Assembly: GCF_036350515.1 (NCBI RefSeq) | Contig: NZ_JAZDUE010000013.1 | Coordinates: 62,001 to 126,000 of the forward strand | DNA length: 64,000 nucleotides | Direction of reading: 5' to 3' | Origin: Gordonia prachuapensis | GTDB taxonomy: Bacteria > Actinomycetota > Actinomycetes > Mycobacteriales > Mycobacteriaceae | In this document: positions 1 to 8,786 of the stretch, piece by piece | Position numbering within the stretch: the first letter of the stretch is position 1 | Layout: each line of letters opens with the position of its first letter | The notes under the pieces: model-generated | What the model was told of the DNA's origin: nothing | The model's input: the letters and a program-made list of their open reading frames with translations, nothing else | The model's database searches: none | Position numbers and translations under genes: made by a program

Positions 1-1866
1 CGCCTCGGCGAGGGCAGTTCCACGCGTCTGCGGGCCGGTGACGCCTGCCGCGTCCGCGGCCACCGGCGCGCCACGGCGGCCGGCCCGCAGGAACTGTCCG
101 GTCCGCTGCTGTCCCACCATCTCGGTCGGCACCCCGCGGTCGACCACCCGGCGACCGCTGACGTACACCGCCACGACGGTGTCGTCGTTACGATTCACCA
201 TGCGTGACATGCCGCCGAACGCGGGAACGGTTGCCTCGGCGTACTTCTCGAGCGAGTCATCGAGATGCTCCGGATCGACGATCATCAGGTCGGCACGGTC
301 GCCGGGACGCAGATGGCCGGCGTCGATGTCGTACCAATCAGCGAGCTCGCCGGTCATGCGGTGTACCGCCTCGGCGACGGTCATGAACGGTTCCCCGCTC
401 TGTTCGGCGAGGTGCACATGCTTGAGCAGCCGAAGTCCGCAGTTGTAGAACGCCATGTTGCGCAGGTGTGCCCCGGCATCGGAGAAGCCGAGCTGGATTC
501 CCGGTTCGCGGGCCATCTGCCTGAGGACCTCGGGTCGGTGATTGGAGATCGTGGTTCGCCAGCGGATGTCGGTCCCGTGTTCGAGCACGAGGTCGAGGAA
601 CGCATCGACCGGATGCAGGCCGCCCCGGTCGAGTCCGACCTGTCCGAACGATTTCCCGATCACCGACCGGTCGGGGCAGGCGACGATCTCGGCGTCGAAG
701 AAGTCTCGATGCCACACCCGGGTCCCGAACTTCGACTCGTAATCCTTGCGGAACCGGCGCCGGTACGCCTCGTCGCGCAACAGTTCGTCGCGGGCGAGCT
801 GCTCCTTGAGATGCAGTGCCGCGGCACCGGAACCGAACTCCTCGAAGATGACCAGATCGATGCCGTCGGCGTACACCTCGAAGGGCACTGGTAGATGCTG
901 CCAGCGGAAGTCGCCGCCGAGCCGGTTCACCAGGCCCGCAAGGGGACCCATGATCTTGATCGCGTACGGGTTGGCCTTGATGTCGGCGGCCGAGAGCAGG
1001 CTGGTCTTGAGTGTGCGGCGTCCGATACCCAGCGAGGTGAAGGCCTGCGAACCCACGTTCGCCGGATTGGAGATGTCGGGTCCGGCCTGCAGAATCCGTC
1101 CGGTCTTGCGGAGCAACGACTTGAGGCGACGGAGTTCACGGGGTTTGGCGTAGGTCGATGGAAGGGTGCGCGACCGGCAGGTGTCGCCGTCGAGCTTGTC
1201 GAACAGGAGTTGCTGCGACGACATCCCGACGAATCCACAGTCCAGGGCCTCCGCCAGCCACCGCTCCATCTGGGCCTGCTCGGATGCCGTGGGCCGGACA
1301 TTCGACCGGGTCGCCCGATCGAGGCCCATGGCCGCGGTGCGCATGTCGGAATGCCCGATGAAGCCGGCGACGTTCGGGCCGAGCGGGCGGGCGTCGAGAG
1401 CGTCGATGTAGTCGGCCGGCGCCGACCACGTCTTGTGGCGGTCCACGGTGTCGATCACGTGCTCACGCGGAATCGCCTCGACCCTCCCGAACAGATCCCC
1501 CGCCTCGGTGCCGTCCACGTGGATCGTGGACAGCGAGCATGACCCCACCAGAACCGTTGTCACCCCGTGGCGTAACGACTCCGCGAGCGCAGGTTGGGCA
1601 AGCACCTCGACGTCGTAGTGGGTGTGGATGTCGATCATCCCGGGCATGACCCAGTTGCCCGAGGCGTCGACGACATCGTCACATCCGCTCTCGTCCAGCG
1701 GATCTGCGGAGACCACCGCCACCGCACCGTCCCGGATTCCGATGGAGCGGATCGCCGGCGGCGTGCCCGTCCCGTCGAACCACAGCCCGTCCCGAATGAT
1801 TGTGTCGTAGGTCACTCGATCATTAGAGACATGCGTCGCCATCAGTGTCAACGAATCGGTAGACAT
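1..1866 (-). CDS. N-acyl-D-amino-acid deacylase-type amidohydrolase (3' end outside window)
   Basis: My translation of the minus strand gives an open frame running off the left edge. It opens with the amidohydrolase layout: an N-terminal beta-sandwich strand (TIIRDGLWFDGTG), then PGMIDIHTHYD with the HxH metal ligands, then the D-aminoacylase-like body. The family hydrolyses N-acyl-D-amino acids or related amides in the cytoplasm using zinc; the substrate here is unknown. Three in-frame starts exist: ATG at 1866, ATG at 1842 and GTG at 1815. None has a clear ribosome site, and I took the longest. The gene is divergent from the AraC regulator at 1977, sharing a roughly 110-bp promoter region. 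At least 622 codons are visible. Family assignment is firm, specificity is not. Confidence 0.8.
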   Translation of the reverse strand, partial: MSTDSLTLMATHVSNDRVTYDTIIRDGLWFDGTGTPPAIRSIGIRDGAVAVVSADPLDESGCDDVVDASGNWVMPGMIDIHTHYDVEVLAQPALAESLRHGVTTVLVGSCSLSTIHVDGTEAGDLFGRVEAIPREHVIDTVDRHKTWSAPADYIDALDARPLGPNVAGFIGHSDMRTAAMGLDRATRSNVRPTASEQAQMERWLAEALDCGFVGMSSQQLLFDKLDGDTCRSRTLPSTYAKPRELRRLKSLLRKTGRILQAGPDISNPANVGSQAFTSLGIGRRTLKTSLLSAADIKANPYAIKIMGPLAGLVNRLGGDFRWQHLPVPFEVYADGIDLVIFEEFGSGAAALHLKEQLARDELLRDEAYRRRFRKDYESKFGTRVWHRDFFDAEIVACPDRSVIGKSFGQVGLDRGGLHPVDAFLDLVLEHGTDIRWRTTISNHRPEVLRQMAREPGIQLGFSDAGAHLRNMAFYNCGLRLLKHVHLAEQSGEPFMTVAEAVHRMTGELADWYDIDAGHLRPGDRADLMIVDPEHLDDSLEKYAEATVPAFGGMSRMVNRNDDTVVAVYVSGRRVVDRGVPTEMVGQQRTGQFLRAGRRGAPVAADAAGVTGPQTRGTALAEA

Positions 1867-1976
1867 TTTTTCAGATCTGTACACTCGACCCACTCGCCGT
1901 CGCCGATGTCAGTCGCGATGCGGAGTCAGCAAGAACGGTCGGGTGCGTGCATGCTCCCGCGGCGGATACTGAGTCC

Positions 1977-2918
1977 ATGGGCGAGGACACCGGACGTGAC
2001 CGCATACGTGAGCTACTCGACGCCGTGCTGTCCGCCGACCACCACTCCCTCGACGAGATGGCCGCCGGTGCGCACGTCTCGGCGTTTCACTTCAGCAGGC
2101 AGTTCACGAAGCATGTCGGCGAGTCCCCGGTCGCGCTGCGTCGCCGGGTGATGCTGGAGCGCGCCGCCTGGCAACTGCAACGCGGGTCGTCGGTCACCGA
2201 CGCCGCCTTCGCCGCCGGTTATGACTCGGTCGAGGGGTTCGCCAGGGCATTCGCCCGGGCATTCGGGCACCCGCCCAGCCGACTCGGATCACGCGCCGTG
2301 CGCGGGCATTGGCTGCCGTCGCCCAACGGAGTCCACTTCCACTCACCCACCGTGCTCTACATCGACAACGACGCGCCATCCGAGGAATCCGCAGGTGACG
2401 TGGTCGCCCTGATGGTGCGTCACGATCTCGATGACATCGCCGCACTGATCGACATCGCCAAGGGCGCCGACGATAGCGCCTATCGTGCCCCGCGTCTGCC
2501 CGGTCACCGGCCGATCACGTGGAGCGGCCCAGAGGAGTCCATCGCAGCGGTCCTCACCCAGCTCGTGATCGGCAAGCTACCGTGGCTGGCCAGTATCGAG
2601 GGAGACGACGAGCCGGATGTCCCCGGTGTCGCCGACGTGGCCACCCTGGCCGACCTGCATGCCGAGATCGCGCCGCGCTGGCTTGCACTGACCCGCGACG
2701 TGGAACGACGGGCCGCGTGGTCGGACAGCATCGTCGACGCGATCTGCGATCCGCCGGAATCTTTTCTCCTGTCCCAGATCTGGGCGCACGTGCTGACCTT
2801 TTCCGCCCATCGCCGGCAGATCGCCCGGTGGATGCTCGCCGATGCCGGTGTCGACACCACCGCCGCCGATCCCGACCCCATCATGTGGCACCGGCACCGA
2901 TCCGGAGGCGTCGGGTGA
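1977..2918 (+). CDS. AraC-family regulator with C-terminal DinB-like domain
   Basis: The first ~105 residues form a double helix-turn-helix AraC domain, with the second helix pair seen as VTDAAFAAGYDSVEGFARAFARAFG followed by HPPSRL in the usual position. Residues ~120-313 resemble the DinB-like four-helix fold, including a late HRRQIARWML helix that often carries a metal-binding His in that family. Such fusions are annotated as AraC regulators in actinobacteria; the ligand is unknown. I chose ATG 1977 because it begins just before the first HTH helix; a start at 1947 is possible. The stop overlaps the GTG of the methyltransferase by four bases (GTGA), so the two are translationally coupled. 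Confidence 0.82.
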   Translation: MGEDTGRDRIRELLDAVLSADHHSLDEMAAGAHVSAFHFSRQFTKHVGESPVALRRRVMLERAAWQLQRGSSVTDAAFAAGYDSVEGFARAFARAFGHPPSRLGSRAVRGHWLPSPNGVHFHSPTVLYIDNDAPSEESAGDVVALMVRHDLDDIAALIDIAKGADDSAYRAPRLPGHRPITWSGPEESIAAVLTQLVIGKLPWLASIEGDDEPDVPGVADVATLADLHAEIAPRWLALTRDVERRAAWSDSIVDAICDPPESFLLSQIWAHVLTFSAHRRQIARWMLADAGVDTTAADPDPIMWHRHRSGGVG

Positions 2919-3370
2919 GCATGACCGCGCGGCTCTCCCCACGGCTCGTGCGTGTCGTGGATGCTTTGCCGCTCCGCCCCGGACTCCGGGTCCTGGAAAT
3001 CGGTTGCGGGCCTGGCAGTGCCGCACGCGAGATGGCGACGCGCGTGACTCCGGGCGGTCGCGTCCTCGGCATCGACCGCTCCGCGAGAGCGATCGACATC
3101 GCCATCGCGGGGTCGGCAGAGCTGATCGGTTCGGGAGTTCTCGACTTCAGTTGCGCGGCGATCGAGGATTTCGCGCTGTCGGCGGACGAACCTCCGTTCG
3201 ACGTCGCGGTGGCAGTCCGTGTCGGCGCCCTCGACGGACGCCACCCCGAGATCTTCCACGCTGCCCTGCGACGGATCTCTGCCGCGCTCACCACCGATGG
3301 GCGACTGTGGATCGATGCGCCGACCGGATCAGACAAGGCCATCGTCGAACTATGCCTCAGTCCACGATAG
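2915..3370 (+). CDS. small class I SAM-dependent methyltransferase
   Basis: The 151-residue product carries the SAM-binding motif I (VLEIGCGPGS) near residue 28 and an acidic motif II region (GRVLGIDRS). It is short for a methyltransferase: the Rossmann core is present but there is little room for a substrate domain. GTG 2915 overlaps the AraC stop; ATG 2921 is an in-frame alternative two codons later. Coupling to the AraC/DinB regulator suggests the pair acts together, for example in a stress or detoxification response, but the substrate cannot be read from sequence. Confidence 0.75.
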   Translation: MSMTARLSPRLVRVVDALPLRPGLRVLEIGCGPGSAAREMATRVTPGGRVLGIDRSARAIDIAIAGSAELIGSGVLDFSCAAIEDFALSADEPPFDVAVAVRVGALDGRHPEIFHAALRRISAALTTDGRLWIDAPTGSDKAIVELCLSPR

Positions 3371-3403
3371 TCACCTGTGCCGGCGATATCGCCCGGGCGT
3401 GCG

Positions 3404-3953
3404 TCACCTCTGGTGCGGAACACGCACCGTGATGGCGACGACCACCTCGTCGACGACCTTGAGTGTTCCCATCATCAGCGAGAACGGCTTGATGTCGAAA
3501 TCGGTTTGCCTGATGGTTGTCTCGGTGGCGACCTCGTGCCCGTCCGCGGTGTCGACCACACGGAGGTCGAGCGGGTGGGCGCGGCGGGCCATGGATCGTC
3601 AGGGCGCCATGAACGCGGTAACCGTCGGCATCGTGTGCCAGAGTCGTTGATTCGTAGGCGATCTCGGGGAACTCGCCGGAGTGCAGGGACTTCAGTGCGT
3701 TGGTTCGGGCGAGCGCCTTTTCGGCCCCGGTTATTGGGGTGAGACCGCCTTCGCCGGCACGGACCTGCAGTCCCTCGGTGGCCAGGGTCGCCGCCAGCCT
3801 GACCGGTTGATCGTCACGCCAGTCGACGATGGCCAACCATCGCTGCATCTCGATGGTCAGCCGATGTCCAGTGCGTGCCGCGCGCCCAGCCACGTCGGTA
3901 CGGATGGTGACGGAACCGTCGGCATCGCCGAGGCGCAAGACGGTGTCATTCAC
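3404..3953 (-). pseudogene. YceI-like domain protein, frameshifted
   Basis: Two minus-strand frames together make one YceI-type lipocalin-like protein. The first frame, from GTG 3953, gives the N-terminal two thirds (AARTGHRLTIEMQRW, LTPITGAEKALARTNALKSL) and reaches GALTIHG. The expected continuation (RRAHPLDLRV, then TDFDIKPFSLMMGTLKVVDE) is in the next frame and ends at the stop at 3404. The span is 550 bases, one more than a multiple of three, so a single extra base between about 3575 and 3601 explains it. A TGA closes the second frame just upstream, placing the shift after it. The frame-one read-through would add an Arg/Pro-rich tail. It is either a recent pseudogene or a sequencing error. 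YceI proteins bind isoprenoids; the role here is unknown. Confidence 0.78.
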
Positions 3954-4058
3954 GGGGCCAGTGTATGTCCGGGCGCGGGACACCGGACGCACCATTAGGC
4001 TGCTCGGGGCGAGACCGCCGTGGTGGGCGGTCGTGACACAGAAGGCGGGACGTCGCGC

Positions 4059-5570
4059 GTGGAACACGAAGATCAGCAGCTCAGAGCGGATTCCCTGTTC
4101 GTTCCCGGCGTCAACTGTTGCGAGATAGCACACGCGGACCGACTGGCTTGCGTCATCGACGCCGCCGACTACTTTCGGATCGCCAAGTCCGCGATGCTGG
4201 GTGCTCGACGACGGATCATGCTGATCGGCTGGGACTTCGACACCCGCATCGAACTCGAACCCGATGGTGCGACACTCGACGGCCCCAACACGTTGGGCGA
4301 CTTCCTGAACTGGTTACCCAAGAACCGTCCCGACCTCGAGATCTACTTGTTGAAGTGGAGTGTCGGGGCGGTCACCGCACTCACCCGGGGCATGGCGCCG
4401 ATCTTCGTGCTGAACTGGCTGAACCATCCACGCGTGCACCTCCAGATCGACACCCGCCATCCGCTGCGGGCAGCGCACCATCAGAAGATCGTCGTCATCG
4501 ACGATGCCGTCGCGTTCTGCGGCGGCATCGACATGACCGTCGACCGGTGGGATCGATCCGGGCACGCCGATCGCGACACCCACCGGGTCACCCCCACCGG
4601 CAAGTCCTACGGTCCGTGGCACGACGCGACCACCGCGGTCGACGGAGCCGCGGCACGCGCCGTCGGCGCCATCGCCCGCAGCCGTTGGCTGAGCGCGACC
4701 GGACAGGCACTCGACCCGGTCCCCACCCCGGCCGGCGATCGGTGGCCCGAGGATCTCGAACCGACCATGCGGTCGGTCGACGTCGCGGTGTCGCGCACGC
4801 TTCCGCAGCTCGACGACCGAGCCGAAGTCCGCGAGATCGAACAGCTGTACCTCACTGCGATCCGCAGCGCCCGGCGATACCTGTACATCGAAAGTCAGTA
4901 CCTCGCGGCGCGCTCCCTCGCCGAGGCGATGGCCGTCCGACTCGAAGAACCCGACGGCCCGGAGATCGTGGTGGTGTTGCCGCGTCACGCCGACGGCTGG
5001 CTGGAGCAACAGGCCATGGACGGTGCCCGCGAGCGGCTCCTCCACCTCCTGTGGCGCGCCGATCATCACGGCCGATTCCGAGCCCTGTACCCGGTCACCG
5101 TGTCGGGACAACCCATCTATGTCCACGCGAAGATCCTCATCGCCGACGACACATTGCTCCGGGTCGGGTCGTCGAACCTGAACAACCGCTCGCTCGGCCT
5201 CGACAGCGAGTGCGACATCGCGGTCCAGGCCGCCGGCGACGCGACCGGCGCCGACCACCGCGAGGCCATCCGTGGTGTGCGCGACCGGCTGGTCGCCGAG
5301 CACCTCGACGTCGGGGTGGAGCGCTTCGGTGCCGAGCTCGATGCGCGCGGCTCACTCGTCGCCACCGTCGGCGCACTCGCCGGCGACGGCAAGACGCTGC
5401 GCGAGTTCGACCGTGAGACCGTCGACGACGAGACCAGTGCGCTGGCGGAGAACGATCTCGTCGACCCCGAGTCGTCGGCGCGGCCACCGATCCTCGAGCG
5501 CACCTACCGGATGCTCGCGTCGCAGCCGTTGCGTCGGCTGGCCAGACCCAACCCCCGTCGCCGGAACTGA
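4059..5570 (+). CDS. phospholipase D family protein
   Basis: Two HKD catalytic motifs are visible: HHQKIVVIDD near residue 140 and HAKILIADD near residue 355, the latter followed by GSSNLNNRSLG as in cardiolipin synthase and PLD enzymes. The two motifs form one active site through a phosphohistidine intermediate, hydrolysing or transferring phosphatidyl groups. No signal peptide or transmembrane segment is obvious, unlike typical cardiolipin synthases, so a cytoplasmic or membrane-peripheral phospholipase D is more likely. GTG 4059 follows a GGCGGGA-like ribosome site; an upstream GTG at 4020 is in frame. The C-terminal ~80 residues are charged and low in conservation. Confidence 0.85.
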   Translation: MEHEDQQLRADSLFVPGVNCCEIAHADRLACVIDAADYFRIAKSAMLGARRRIMLIGWDFDTRIELEPDGATLDGPNTLGDFLNWLPKNRPDLEIYLLKWSVGAVTALTRGMAPIFVLNWLNHPRVHLQIDTRHPLRAAHHQKIVVIDDAVAFCGGIDMTVDRWDRSGHADRDTHRVTPTGKSYGPWHDATTAVDGAAARAVGAIARSRWLSATGQALDPVPTPAGDRWPEDLEPTMRSVDVAVSRTLPQLDDRAEVREIEQLYLTAIRSARRYLYIESQYLAARSLAEAMAVRLEEPDGPEIVVVLPRHADGWLEQQAMDGARERLLHLLWRADHHGRFRALYPVTVSGQPIYVHAKILIADDTLLRVGSSNLNNRSLGLDSECDIAVQAAGDATGADHREAIRGVRDRLVAEHLDVGVERFGAELDARGSLVATVGALAGDGKTLREFDRETVDDETSALAENDLVDPESSARPPILERTYRMLASQPLRRLARPNPRRRN

Positions 5571-5650
5571 CGGGCAGGGCTCGTCGACGCACGCCATCGC
5601 CGGGCCCGGTGACGAATTCGCTGGACGGTGCGCCGGGTAGCCTGTGCCAG

Positions 5651-6475
5651 ATGAGCGATCAATGGAAAGCATTCGAGGTGTCGATCTCCGACCACATCGC
5701 CGAGGTCGTCCTCACCGGCCCCGGCAAGGGAAACGCGATGGGGCCCGACTTCTGGCGTGAGCTGCCGGAGATCTTCGCCCAGCTCGACCGCGACGACGAC
5801 GTCCGGGCCGTCGTCCTGACCGGATCCGGGGACCACTTCTGTTACGGCCTCGACCTCGTCGCGATGGGCGGTGACCTCGCGCCGGTTCTTTCCGAAGGCG
5901 CGAAAGCTCGCGCGCGCACCGGTTTCCACGACAACCTGCGCGGACTACAGGCGGCGATCTCGTCGGTCGCCGACTGCCGTAAGCCGGTGATCGCGGCCGT
6001 GTCCGGCTGGTGCATCGGCGGTGGCGTCGACCTCATCAGCGCCGTCGACATCCGCTATGCCAGCGCCGATGCCAAGTTCAGCGTCCGCGAGGTGAGGGTC
6101 GCGATGGTGGCCGATGTGGGTAGCTTCGCCCGCCTGCCCGCGATCATCGGCGACGGTCATCTGCGCGAGCTCGCCTTGACGGGCAAGGACATCGACGCCG
6201 ACCATGCCGCCCGGATCGGTCTGGTCAACGATGTGTTGGCCGATCGGGAGGCGGCGTTGGCCGCCGCGCGTGCCACCGCAGCCGAGATCGCGGCCAATCC
6301 CCCGCTCGTCGTGCACGGGGTGAAAGCCGTCCTCGACCACAGCCGTCGTGCGGGCGTGGACGACAGCCTGCGCTATGTGGCGGCGTGGAACTCCGCGTTC
6401 CTGCCGAGTGATGACCTCACCGAAGCGGTGACCGCAGTGTTCGAGAAGCGTCGTCCGGAGTTCCGCGGAGCTTGA
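5651..6475 (+). CDS. crotonase-family delta(3,5)-delta(2,4)-dienoyl-CoA isomerase-like protein
   Basis: This is a 274-residue crotonase fold. Three acidic residues that define the dienoyl-CoA isomerase (ECH1) subgroup are present: Asp127 in CIGGGVDLIS, Glu147 in SVREVRV and Asp155 in VADVGSFARLP. Ordinary enoyl-CoA hydratases have two glutamates instead. The inferred job is shuttling double bonds during beta-oxidation of unsaturated acyl-CoAs in the cytoplasm. ATG 5651 is chosen because the preceding in-frame residues do not look like the family. The nearest Mycobacterium relative is probably of the EchA21 type, from memory. The gene stands alone and is followed by a palindromic repeat region. 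Confidence 0.82.
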   Translation: MSDQWKAFEVSISDHIAEVVLTGPGKGNAMGPDFWRELPEIFAQLDRDDDVRAVVLTGSGDHFCYGLDLVAMGGDLAPVLSEGAKARARTGFHDNLRGLQAAISSVADCRKPVIAAVSGWCIGGGVDLISAVDIRYASADAKFSVREVRVAMVADVGSFARLPAIIGDGHLRELALTGKDIDADHAARIGLVNDVLADREAALAAARATAAEIAANPPLVVHGVKAVLDHSRRAGVDDSLRYVAAWNSAFLPSDDLTEAVTAVFEKRRPEFRGA

Positions 6476-6536
6476 GCGGGACAACGGAACCCAACCCGAC
6501 ACCTGGGAGCGAGGCGCCGGCCGAGCATCCCCGATC

Positions 6537-6713
6537 CCTGAGGAGCGAGGCGCCAGCCGAGCGTCACGAAGGGGCGGCCTTCGTGACGCTCACTCCTTCG
6601 TCGCTCGCTCCTCAGGCATCGGTTGTAAGACACTCCTTCGTCGCTCGCCCTCAGGCACCGGTTGGGGGCCTTCGTGACGCTCACTCCTCCGTCGCTCGCT
6701 CCTCAGGCACCGG
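6537..6713. repeat. palindromic repeat cluster at a convergent gene junction
   Basis: The 6476-6722 gap has no gene. A left arm at 6537-6572 (CCTGAGGAGCGAGG ... GTCACGAAGG) faces an inverted, imperfect right arm at 6578-6616 (CCTTCGTGACGCTCAC ... CGCTCCTCAGG). A partial copy follows at about 6631-6655 and another full right-arm copy at 6669-6713. The arms can form a long GC-rich hairpin. The cluster lies exactly between the 3' ends of the converging genes at 6475 and 6723. The shared CCTTCGTGACGCTC word recurs at 11689-11702 after another gene end. Confidence 0.85.
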
Positions 6714-6722
6714 AGATTCGAC

Positions 6723-7196
6723 TCACCCCACCGGCTCCAGGCGGAAGACCGGGATGCGGCGGTCGGTGCGTGTTTCGTAGAGGGTGAAGTTCGGCCACAC
6801 GTCGACCATCTCGCGCCACGCATCGGCCCGTTCGGCGCCGTCGAGTTCGCGCGGGCGCATCGTACGGCCGGTGCCGTGACGCACCACGTCCACCGTCGCC
6901 GCGGCGCGGACGTTGTACACCCATTGCGGCATCTCCGGGCCACCGAAGTACGATCCGGCGATCAACCAGGCATCTCCGCGGGTGGGTACCGCCAGCAGCC
7001 GGGTGGAACGGACCACGCCGCTCTTGCGACCCGCGACCCGCACCGTGATGTTGGGCAGCCCGGCCACGTCGAGCAGGGCGACTCGCTGTCCGGTGAGCTT
7101 CTGCAGAGCGCCGTCGACGCGGACGATCTGGGGAAGATACCGCGGCAGCCAGCTGATCGAACCGATCTTGACCGCCAGGGGCGTGAGCATTCCCAT
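6723..7196 (-). CDS. deazaflavin (F420)-dependent nitroreductase-family (DDN-like) protein
   Basis: The 157-residue product has the family signature GRKSGVVRSTRLL followed by WLIAGSYFGG and PQWVYNVRA, which in mycobacterial Ddn-like proteins contacts coenzyme F420 or an acyl/quinone substrate. Members reduce nitro or enone substrates or quinones with F420H2 in the cytoplasm. Start ATG 7196 is chosen because the longer frame upstream is rich in Cys/Arg and lacks family features; ATG 7190 is also possible. It is a single gene, divergent from the small protein gene at 7317. Confidence 0.8.
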   Translation of the reverse strand: MGMLTPLAVKIGSISWLPRYLPQIVRVDGALQKLTGQRVALLDVAGLPNITVRVAGRKSGVVRSTRLLAVPTRGDAWLIAGSYFGGPEMPQWVYNVRAAATVDVVRHGTGRTMRPRELDGAERADAWREMVDVWPNFTLYETRTDRRIPVFRLEPVG

Positions 7197-7316
7197 GTGC
7201 ACAGTGTGACAGCCCACGGGCACGGATCGGCGTGCTTGGCAAGGCGGGCATCCACAACCGACCGGCCCTGTGGATCGCCGAATCCGCCAATCCCGGCACG
7301 CGGTGATGATCGGTCC

Positions 7317-7757
7317 ATGACGACCGATGACACCCCCATCCCCGATATCACGACAGCCCACGACCCCATCCGCGGGACCGAGGACCTGCGACAGCGATGG
7401 CGAGCACTGATGGGCGAACTAGGATTCTCCGCCGGCCGGATCTGGTTCGCCTTCGTCGGCACCGACCGACGCCTCGTCAAGATCCTGGACTGGTTGCCCC
7501 TCCCGCCGGAGCCCGACGCACACCTGGTGGACATGCTCACCGGTGGGCTGACCTCCGCCGTGGACCAACTACCGGTGACGTCGGTGGCATTCCTGATCTC
7601 CCGTCCCGGGCGGGACGGCGTCACCGATGTGGATCAGGCCTGGGCGACTGTGCTGATCGAGTCCGCCCGCCGCAACGGGCTGCCCATCCAGCCGATCCAC
7701 CGGGCCAACGACGTCCACCTGGTGACATTGACGACCGCGCTCGACGCGGCCGCTTGA
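7317..7757 (+). CDS. hypothetical protein
   Basis: I do not recognise this 146-residue product. It is soluble, moderately acidic, with no signal peptide or membrane segment. A central stretch (TSVAFLISRPGRDGVTDVDQAW) alternates hydrophobic strands and turns like a small alpha/beta fold. The next start codon is about 100 bp downstream, so it could share a transcript with the kinase-like gene. The start ATG at 7317 removes an upstream frame that is antisense to the DDN-like gene. Confidence 0.7.
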   Translation: MTTDDTPIPDITTAHDPIRGTEDLRQRWRALMGELGFSAGRIWFAFVGTDRRLVKILDWLPLPPEPDAHLVDMLTGGLTSAVDQLPVTSVAFLISRPGRDGVTDVDQAWATVLIESARRNGLPIQPIHRANDVHLVTLTTALDAAA

Positions 7758-7855
7758 GCGGGACCGTTGGTCCATCCGGCCGCTGCGGGTAGCTTGACGG
7801 TCGGGACACCAGTTCGTCGGCCGGCGCGCCGGCCGGACACCGACGGAAGGATCGG

Positions 7856-8776
7856 ATGGACGCCCCACGCATCCTGATCGACGGCGGTCAGACCGGCACG
7901 CGACTCCGCGTCACCACCGGCGCATCGGCCGGCGATCATGCCGCGCGTCCCATCCACACGGACCGGCCGGTGATCCCGCAGCTCGCCGCGGCCGCAAGCG
8001 AAGTCGTCACCGCCGCAGCTGAGCCCGTCGGCGAGCTGGCGGCAGGCGTATCGGGACTCACCCCGGACGCCGCCCGGCCCGACGAACTGCTTTCCGCGGT
8101 CGCCGAACTGGGTATCGGCTCGGTTGCCCTCTCCCACGATTCGGTGTCGGCGTACCTGGCTGCGAACGGATTCGAACCGGGCGCGGTGACCGCGGTCGGA
8201 ACAGGTGTCGTCACGTTGGGCGTGGGCCCGGCGGGCACCGCACGGGTCGACGGGTGGGGCCACCTCGTCGGGGACGCCGGCAGTGGCTACTGGATCGGCC
8301 GAGCCGGGCTGGACGCGGCCTTGCGGTCCTATGACGGACGCGGCGCCACAACCGATCTGGAGACAGCGGCGGTCCACGCGTTCGGGCCTCTCCCCGAGCT
8401 GTACATGCAGTTACAGGCCGACCCGGACCGTGTGTCGCGGATCGCGGGGTTCGCCACGACCGTGGACGAAATCGCGCGCGCGGGCGACGCCGTCGCCGGC
8501 GACATCATCGACCTGGCCGCCGACGAACTCGCGACATCGGTACGCACCGCACTCCGACGCAGCGGGAACCGGCCGGACACCCCGACACGGGTCAGTTGGA
8601 TGGGCGACGTGCTCACCCACAACGACCGCATCCGGAACCGGTTCATCGACAACATCGGACGCCACTGCCCGAGTGCGACCGTGGCAGCCCCTCACGGTGC
8701 ACCCCTGGACGGTGTCGCCCTACTGCTCGACCTGCCGGCCGGGCACCCACTGGCCGATCACGTGCACCGCGCGTGA
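7856..8776 (+). CDS. BadF/BadG/BcrA/BcrD-type ATPase, N-acetylglucosamine kinase-like
   Basis: The 306-residue ASKHA-fold protein starts with a phosphate-1 loop (ILIDGGQTGTRLRV) and later shows AVGTGVVTLGVG and GWGHLVGDAGSGYWIGR, the arrangement of eukaryotic-type N-acetylglucosamine kinases and the BadF ATPase family. It probably phosphorylates an amino sugar recovered from the cell wall, using ATP in the cytoplasm; the exact sugar is an inference. The length fits sugar kinases rather than the benzoyl-CoA reductase activator, which also needs cluster-binding cysteines not seen here. It converges on htpG with only 10 bp between stop codons. Confidence 0.78.
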   Translation: MDAPRILIDGGQTGTRLRVTTGASAGDHAARPIHTDRPVIPQLAAAASEVVTAAAEPVGELAAGVSGLTPDAARPDELLSAVAELGIGSVALSHDSVSAYLAANGFEPGAVTAVGTGVVTLGVGPAGTARVDGWGHLVGDAGSGYWIGRAGLDAALRSYDGRGATTDLETAAVHAFGPLPELYMQLQADPDRVSRIAGFATTVDEIARAGDAVAGDIIDLAADELATSVRTALRRSGNRPDTPTRVSWMGDVLTHNDRIRNRFIDNIGRHCPSATVAAPHGAPLDGVALLLDLPAGHPLADHVHRA

Positions 8777-8786
8777 CCGACCGCTC

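Noticed and set aside
2519..2914. An N-terminal extension of the methyltransferase inside the AraC gene.
   Set aside because: The extra residues are Arg-rich frame noise opposite a conserved AraC/DinB reading frame; the family begins at 2915.
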